From assembly GCA_029879945.1 (NCBI GenBank), contig JAOUPJ010000116.1, positions 1 to 10,150 on the forward strand: 10,150 bases of DNA, given 5' to 3'. This document shows positions 6,207 to 10,150 of this stretch, one piece after another. The translations under genes and the position numbers were made by a program. The DNA is from Gammaproteobacteria bacterium. Lineage in GTDB: Bacteria; Pseudomonadota; Gammaproteobacteria; S012-40. Position 1 is the first letter of the stretch, and every line of letters begins with the position of its first letter. The notes under the pieces were generated by a model. The model made no database searches and was not told the origin of the DNA. It was given only the letters and a program-made list of their open reading frames with translations.

Positions 6207-6226
6207 GGGGCAGAACTGCTAGCCCC
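6207..6226 (-). terminator. Possible terminator of the lactonase-like gene
   Basis: GGGGC (6207-6211) and GCCCC (6222-6226) form a 5-bp GC stem with a 10-nt loop. On the minus strand a pyrimidine- and T-rich stretch follows (complement of 6193-6206). It lies 36 nt beyond the stop at 6262. A second dyad, AGGCTT/AAGCCT (6156-6161, 6169-6174), sits just after the opposing tautomerase stop. Confidence 0.4.
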
Positions 6227-6261
6227 ATCTAATCCTGATTCTGCGATAGCTAAGCGAATTT

Positions 6262-7374
6262 TTAGTCTTCAACGTACATTACTGTCAAGCCATAGGGGCC
6301 TAAACCCGAAGGAACGGTTTCGATTGAAGTAAGCTCGCCACTGCGGTTATTCATTTCGTAAGCGCTGATGTTGGCTGCGCCGTTATTTGCCACATAGACA
6401 TAGTGATCGTGGGGATCAACCACAACTGCATAGGGAAACCAGTCTGCCTTATAAGGTGAACCTTGAATCTCTATTAATGCGCCAGTTTTCTCATCGCGGC
6501 GAAACGCACTCACATCGTGGCTTCCCCAATTTGCTACATAGAGAAACTGTTGGCTGGGATCTACCGTGAGTGAATAGGGTTGCGACCCTGCCAGAAACGG
6601 AGAGCCTTTAATGGGAGTTAAATCACCGGTGCGCGAATCAATGGTAAAGGCTGAAACGGAAATATCACCATAGTTGGCAACATAGGCAAACTTATTTTGC
6701 GCATCGACACGAATGTAGATAGGTCTATCTTCGGTCTGCGCAAAATTTTTCGATGCAGTCATTTCACCGCTGACCTCATCAAAACGATAGGCGCTAATCG
6801 AGTGCGCGTAAAAGTTAGAGACATAGACAAATCGACCATTGGGCGAAACCGTAACACTTATGGGATGTTTACCGGTATCTACCGCTTTAACCATTTCACC
6901 GAGACCATAGGATTTGGGGTCAATTTTGTAGATCCTCAGCTTGTTCTCGTCCTCTTTGGTGATAAATGCCCAACGACCCTTGGGATGAATTGCGATTGCA
7001 TCAGGGTGTACACCTACATCATAGGGCGATCCAGGAATTTCATTGAGTGTGTCTGTCTCAGAATCGACGGAAAACACAGAAATGGTGCGTGTTCCTTGAT
7101 TTACGACATAGACGACGTGCCCGTTCGGGTGTGATGAAATTGAAACCGGATATCTTCCCACTTTTATCGGAGAACTGGATATGGACTCCAAATGCCCGGT
7201 GGCTTCATCGAGTCGATAGGCCGAAAGACTATCGCTCGCTTGATTGGCAGAGAAAACATATTCTTTAGAAACTTTGGCTTGGCCAGCAGCAAAGCCCGAA
7301 TGAAATGCGAGCAACAATCCAAAACTCACAATTGTTGTCAGGACAAAGCGAGATAAGCCATCAAACGAATGCAT
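6262..7374 (-). CDS. Exported lactonase/YncE-type seven-bladed beta-propeller protein
   Basis: This 370-residue protein starts with a Sec-type signal peptide: hydrophobic residues about 10-28 and likely cleavage after Ala30 (GFAA/GQ). The mature part is seven repeats of about 48 residues with the pattern P-x-G-x-F-x-YVAN-x-x-x-x-x-ISAY-x-D-x-x-TG-x-L. The YVAN-like strands start near 39, 89, 136, 184, 231, 279 and 327. This is the lactonase (PF10282)/YVTN propeller fold, complete at seven blades. Cytosolic relatives include 6-phosphogluconolactonase (Pgl), but this copy is exported and its substrate is unknown; ligand binding or lactone hydrolysis in the periplasm are both possible. The third blade is the most divergent (AFITK in place of YVAN). 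GGGAGGG (complement of 7382-7388) lies 7 nt before the ATG. It appears monocistronic. Confidence 0.87.
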   Translation of the reverse strand: MHSFDGLSRFVLTTIVSFGLLLAFHSGFAAGQAKVSKEYVFSANQASDSLSAYRLDEATGHLESISSSPIKVGRYPVSISSHPNGHVVYVVNQGTRTISVFSVDSETDTLNEIPGSPYDVGVHPDAIAIHPKGRWAFITKEDENKLRIYKIDPKSYGLGEMVKAVDTGKHPISVTVSPNGRFVYVSNFYAHSISAYRFDEVSGEMTASKNFAQTEDRPIYIRVDAQNKFAYVANYGDISVSAFTIDSRTGDLTPIKGSPFLAGSQPYSLTVDPSQQFLYVANWGSHDVSAFRRDEKTGALIEIQGSPYKADWFPYAVVVDPHDHYVYVANNGAANISAYEMNNRSGELTSIETVPSGLGPYGLTVMYVED

Positions 7375-7404
7375 TATTAGACCCTCCCAATATAGGTATT
7401 ATTT

Positions 7405-7433
7405 TCTATAAAGGGCACTATCCTATCTCACAA
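7405..7433 (-). promoter_or_regulatory. Predicted promoter of the lactonase-like gene
   Basis: On the minus strand TTGTGA (complement of 7428-7433, 4 of 6) and TATAGA (complement of 7405-7410, 4 of 6) are separated by 17 bp. Transcription would start near 7397, giving a leader of about 23 nt that contains the strong ribosome site. Confidence 0.4.
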
Positions 7434-7525
7434 ATCGCTTATCAGCTATTTATTTAAGGCCCTATATATTTTAAGTGTACTTGGTCCCGGTGAAGATGGT
7501 GTTAGGTAAATAGGGTGGGGTAATG

Positions 7526-7990
7526 CTAAATGCTTTTCACTATCTCTAATACCGCTTGCGCATGTCCGTCGGCTGTTACTCCGTATTCAACATCGACCAA
7601 GGTTCCAGCTTTGTCGATGATAAACGTGGAGCGCACAATGCCCATTTTTTTGATTCCGTTTTTTTCCTTTTCCTGCCACACGCCATATGCCTCGCATAGC
7701 TCACCCTTGGTGTCTGCCAGGAGTTCTACATTGAGATCATACTTTTCGATAAACGCACGGTGACTGCCACAGTCGTCTTTACTCACACCGATAATAGCCG
7801 TGTCTACCTTGGCAAATTCGGCAGCCAATTGGGTGAATTGCTGTGCTTCGATGGTGCAGCCAGGGGTGTCGTCTTTGGGGTAAAAATAGAGTACCACGTT
7901 TTGGGAGCCCCGATAGTCACTGAGGCGAATGGTCTTATCGTCTTGATTTGGGCTGGAGAATGACGGCGCGGCTTGATTGACTTGTAACAT
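7526..7990 (-). CDS. bcp: Thioredoxin-dependent thiol peroxidase (BCP-type peroxiredoxin)
   Basis: Peroxiredoxin of the BCP/PrxQ group, which reduces H2O2 and organic peroxides in the cytosol using thioredoxin-supplied electrons. The 154 residues cover the normal length. The active-site loop YPKDDTPGCT gives peroxidatic Cys45 with Thr42, and Arg120 (IVRSTFIID) completes the site. The resolving Cys found five residues later in E. coli BCP is Gln50 here (CTIEAQQF), so the enzyme is probably 1-Cys or uses another cysteine. Cys74 (KDDCGSH) is a candidate; Cys99 (ELCEAYGVW) matches a conserved third Cys. AAGGA lies 6 nt before the ATG. Divergent from selO; both have redox links. Confidence 0.94.
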   Translation of the reverse strand: MLQVNQAAPSFSSPNQDDKTIRLSDYRGSQNVVLYFYPKDDTPGCTIEAQQFTQLAAEFAKVDTAIIGVSKDDCGSHRAFIEKYDLNVELLADTKGELCEAYGVWQEKEKNGIKKMGIVRSTFIIDKAGTLVDVEYGVTADGHAQAVLEIVKSI

Positions 7991-8012
7991 GGTTTGTCCT
8001 TCCGGGATGCAT

Positions 8013-8040
8013 ATTTTAATAGATTGATAAATTCGCGCAA
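8013..8040 (-). promoter_or_regulatory. Possible bcp promoter
   Basis: On the minus strand TAAAAT (complement of 8013-8018, 5 of 6) is preceded after 16 bp by TTGCGC (complement of 8035-8040, 3 of 6). This would give a leader of about 16 nt that includes the ribosome site. No OxyR-like site was recognised. Confidence 0.35.
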
Positions 8041-8176
8041 TTCAGAAAGAATTTCAACAATAGATCGTGTAGGGGTATCTGGCTAGCGGACTCCCAACCA
8101 CATGATTAGGATGGTTGAACATGTGGCAAATAGGCAGGTAGACTGCGCCTTCAATCTCCTGGTTTTACCGCCCACT

Positions 8177-9652
8177 ATGATTTTTACAAACCGTTATCTT
8201 GAACTCGGTGAAGAGTTCTATCAGCAAACCTCCCCCCAGCCGGTTGCACAGCCTAGTCTAATCATTTTCAATCACGAGTTGGCCAAAGAATTCGCGGGCT
8301 CCCTAAGTACCTTTGACGAGCACATGCTAACACAGATGTTTTCCGGTAATCAGGTCCACGAAAGCAGTGTGCCGCTTGCCATGGCTTACGCAGGCCATCA
8401 GTTTGGGCACTTTAATCCGCAGCTAGGTGACGGCAGGGCTATTTATCTTGGTGAGCTGACACGCCTTGAGGGTGGCTCTATGGACGTGCAACTGAAAGGA
8501 TCGGGGCGCACCCGTTTTTCACGCGGAGGAGATGGACGATCTGCCCTGGGGCCTGTTTTGCGCGAATATCTACTCAGCGAGGCCATGCATAAACTGGGTG
8601 TACCCACTACGCGTGCCCTGGCGGCGGTGAGCAGCGGTGAGCAGGTGTGGCGTGAGCAGAAAATTCCTGGGGGGGTAATCACCCGCATTGCGTCAAGCTT
8701 CATACGGGTAGGTACATTCCAGTATTTTGCCGCACAGCAGGACTTGGACTCGCTCCAAAAACTGGCGGACTATGTTCTCGAGTGCAATTATCCGGAGCAT
8801 TCTAACGGGGAGGACAAGTACCTCGCTCTTTTCAAGGCGGTGGTGACTAGACAAGCACAACTCATCGCCAAGTGGATGTGTCTTGGCTTCATTCACGGCG
8901 TGATGAATACCGACAATATGTCCATTGCCGGTGAGACTATCGACTACGGTCCCTGTGCGTTTATGGACTATTTTCGTTATGATCAAGTCTATAGTTTTAT
9001 CGACAAACGTGGGCGTTATGCCTATCAGGAACAACCCTCTATTGGTTTGTGGAATCTTACCCGTCTCGCCGAAGCCCTGTTACCCTTATTTAATGAAGAC
9101 GTGGACGTGGCGGTGGAGCAGGCGACGAGCATCCTGAAGGGGTTTGCTCCTCACTATGACGCAGCCTGGCTTATCAATATGCGCAGCAAGTTGGGATTAA
9201 CGGCGAGCGTTAATGATGCGGAGGACAAGTCTCTAGTAGAGGGCCTGCTTAATACAATGGCTGAGAGTGAAGCAGACTTTACCTTGGCTTTCCATCACCT
9301 GTCTCAAATGGATGCATCAGCCAATGAAAAAGACGAATCCTTCCATGGGCTATTTTCCAATTCCGAAAAAATAAAAGACTGGCTACGGCAATGGCGTAAG
9401 CGACTCGAATTGGAAACCCAGACCGATACAGAAAGACAGGCGCAGATGGGAGCAATCAATCCCGTATATATCCCCCGAAATCATCAAATCGAAAAGGTCA
9501 TTCGTGCGGCGGAAGACAATAACAATTTTGAACCGTTCCACGAATTACACACGGTGCTGGAAAACCCGTTTACGTATCAACAAGGGAAAGATACCTATAT
9601 GCAGCCACCTAAGCCTGGAGAGGTAGTTGTGAATACCTTTTGTGGGACATAA
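8177..9652 (+). CDS. selO: Protein adenylyltransferase SelO (YdiU/UPF0061 family)
   Basis: SelO is a pseudokinase-fold enzyme that transfers AMP from ATP to Ser/Thr/Tyr of target proteins. E. coli targets include glutaredoxin and metabolic enzymes, linking it to oxidative stress. Counting from ATG 8177 (491 residues; E. coli has about 478), the LKGSGRTRFSRGGDGR loop gives Lys107, and the signature GVMNTDNMS gives catalytic Asp246-Asn247; IDYGPCAFMD gives metal-binding Asp256. As I recall, this numbering matches E. coli. The C-terminus is TFCGT with Cys where eukaryotes carry selenocysteine. The frame is open back to ATG 8102 and 8111, but those 25 residues look non-family; relatives begin as here, F-x-N-R-Y. 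No start has a good Shine-Dalgarno, so the choice rests on homology. It is cytosolic and divergent from bcp. No clear terminator follows. Confidence 0.93.
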   Translation: MIFTNRYLELGEEFYQQTSPQPVAQPSLIIFNHELAKEFAGSLSTFDEHMLTQMFSGNQVHESSVPLAMAYAGHQFGHFNPQLGDGRAIYLGELTRLEGGSMDVQLKGSGRTRFSRGGDGRSALGPVLREYLLSEAMHKLGVPTTRALAAVSSGEQVWREQKIPGGVITRIASSFIRVGTFQYFAAQQDLDSLQKLADYVLECNYPEHSNGEDKYLALFKAVVTRQAQLIAKWMCLGFIHGVMNTDNMSIAGETIDYGPCAFMDYFRYDQVYSFIDKRGRYAYQEQPSIGLWNLTRLAEALLPLFNEDVDVAVEQATSILKGFAPHYDAAWLINMRSKLGLTASVNDAEDKSLVEGLLNTMAESEADFTLAFHHLSQMDASANEKDESFHGLFSNSEKIKDWLRQWRKRLELETQTDTERQAQMGAINPVYIPRNHQIEKVIRAAEDNNNFEPFHELHTVLENPFTYQQGKDTYMQPPKPGEVVVNTFCGT

Positions 9653-9934
9653 CGATTAGTCCAGAAAATTAAACTGGCTCTCCACTATAGGGAACAGCGA
9701 AATTAGAAAACCGTCATTTAAAAGAATTACTCTCGCTATAACTTCCAACAAATGACCATGATGACCTATTAAAGGTTACCCGATTTCGTGGACCGTGCTA
9801 GACAGAATGCTAACTCAGCACAGCTTTTTCCCAGCTCTATGGTGGGTGTCACAGTTTACCCCCCCTTCCTTGGAATTTTCTAGCTTATCTAGGCTTGACA
9901 GCGTCTAAATTAATATGTGACTATATGGTCACAT
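9653..9934. other. 282-bp spacer between selO and the ArsR-family gene
   Basis: No gene or convincing terminator was seen after selO. The only structures are a weak CCAG/CTGG dyad near 9661-9679, a T5 run near 9824 and a run of seven C residues at 9859-9865. The right end holds the ArsR-gene promoter and operator. Confidence 0.5.
9895..9924 (+). promoter_or_regulatory. Predicted promoter of the ArsR-family gene
   Basis: A perfect -35 TTGACA (9895-9900) is followed after 18 bp by GACTAT (9919-9924, 3 of 6), a weak -10 lying inside the palindromic operator. The predicted transcription start falls near 9931, only a few bases before the ATG, so the mRNA may be leaderless or nearly so. Confidence 0.5.
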
Positions 9935-9936
9935 AT
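9913..9936 (+). promoter_or_regulatory. 24-bp palindromic operator of the ArsR-family regulator
   Basis: Perfect 9-bp arms, ATATGTGAC (9913-9921) and GTCACATAT (9928-9936), flank a 6-bp centre TATATG. The dyad covers the -10 region and the first two bases of the start codon. This is the style of operator bound by ArsR dimers, and autorepression is the simplest reading. Confidence 0.7.
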
Positions 9937-10150
9937 GATATCAGCTGAATCTTCCTTGGTATGGAAGGCATTAAACGACCAGACACGTAGAGATATCCTG
10001 GATCTGTTGCGTCACAAACCGCGCACAACGGGAGATTTGAGTGCCTGTTTTACAACAATGACTCGCTTTGCGGTGATGAAGCATCTGAATGTGCTGGTGG
10101 ATGCAGGTCTGGTCATACAAAAAAAGAAGGGGAGGGAACGTTGGCACTAT
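9935..10150 (+). CDS. ArsR-family HTH transcriptional regulator (3' end outside window)
   Basis: The frame from ATG 9935 is open to the right edge (72 residues) and encodes most of an ArsR-type winged helix: VWKALNDQTRRDILDLLR (helix 1 region, 9-26), RTTGDLSACF (30-39), the recognition helix TRFAVMKHLNVLVDAGLV (43-60), and the wing QKKKGRERWHY. The RTTGDL...RFAVMKHL pattern is typical of the ArsR group often paired with SRPBCC/START (AHSA1)-domain proteins, not of metal sensors, and no CxC metal motif is seen in this part. ATG 9935 is the only sensible start; it has no Shine-Dalgarno and lies inside the operator. The downstream gene is outside the window, so the regulon is unknown beyond itself. 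Confidence 0.88.
   Translation, partial: MISAESSLVWKALNDQTRRDILDLLRHKPRTTGDLSACFTTMTRFAVMKHLNVLVDAGLVIQKKKGRERWHY

Noticed and set aside
6697..7268. Plus-strand open frames opposite the lactonase-like gene
   Set aside because: They are antisense to a complete seven-blade propeller gene and show no family features.

Overview
The window reads as ordinary chromosomal DNA of a free-living, probably marine, gammaproteobacterium. The evidence is the mix of families: DUF1415, a YiiM-like MOSC protein, Cys-type SelO, a BCP peroxiredoxin, an Arabinose_bd-type AraC regulator and an ELWxxDGT-repeat lipoprotein. Base composition looks balanced to slightly AT-rich and spacers are short to moderate. I see no transposase, phage gene, CRISPR array, rRNA or tRNA. 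The species cannot be fixed from the sequence alone.

Layout. (1) 1-909, plus strand: the 3' part of a MOSC-domain gene overlaps a DUF1415 gene by four bases. (2) 913-3891, minus strand: a hairpin terminator, an outer-membrane lipoprotein with nine ELWxxDGT repeats, a 269-bp regulatory spacer, and an AraC-family regulator. The spacer holds four copies of TTGG-N7-CGCCA in two tandem pairs. Spacing within each pair is exactly 21 bp, the usual geometry of an AraC-type operator. The simplest reading is that the regulator controls the lipoprotein. (3) 4127-6152: a small cupin on the minus strand, then a 428-bp spacer rich in inverted repeats with an extended -10 promoter and a possible 16-residue leader ORF. 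A PhyH-type Fe(II)/2-oxoglutarate dioxygenase and a 5-carboxymethyl-2-hydroxymuconate isomerase-like tautomerase follow on the plus strand. (4) 6262-7374, minus strand: an exported seven-bladed lactonase/YncE-type beta-propeller. (5) 7526-9652: bcp (minus) and selO (plus), divergent; both have links to oxidative stress or thiol redox. (6) 9935 to the right edge: the start of an ArsR-family regulator whose promoter and start codon lie in a 24-bp palindrome, the probable autoregulatory operator.

The window looks like several small units side by side, not one large pathway. The best candidate for something undescribed is the regulator/operator/lipoprotein unit at 974-3891. Next come the structured spacer before the dioxygenase and the ArsR operator that covers its own start codon.
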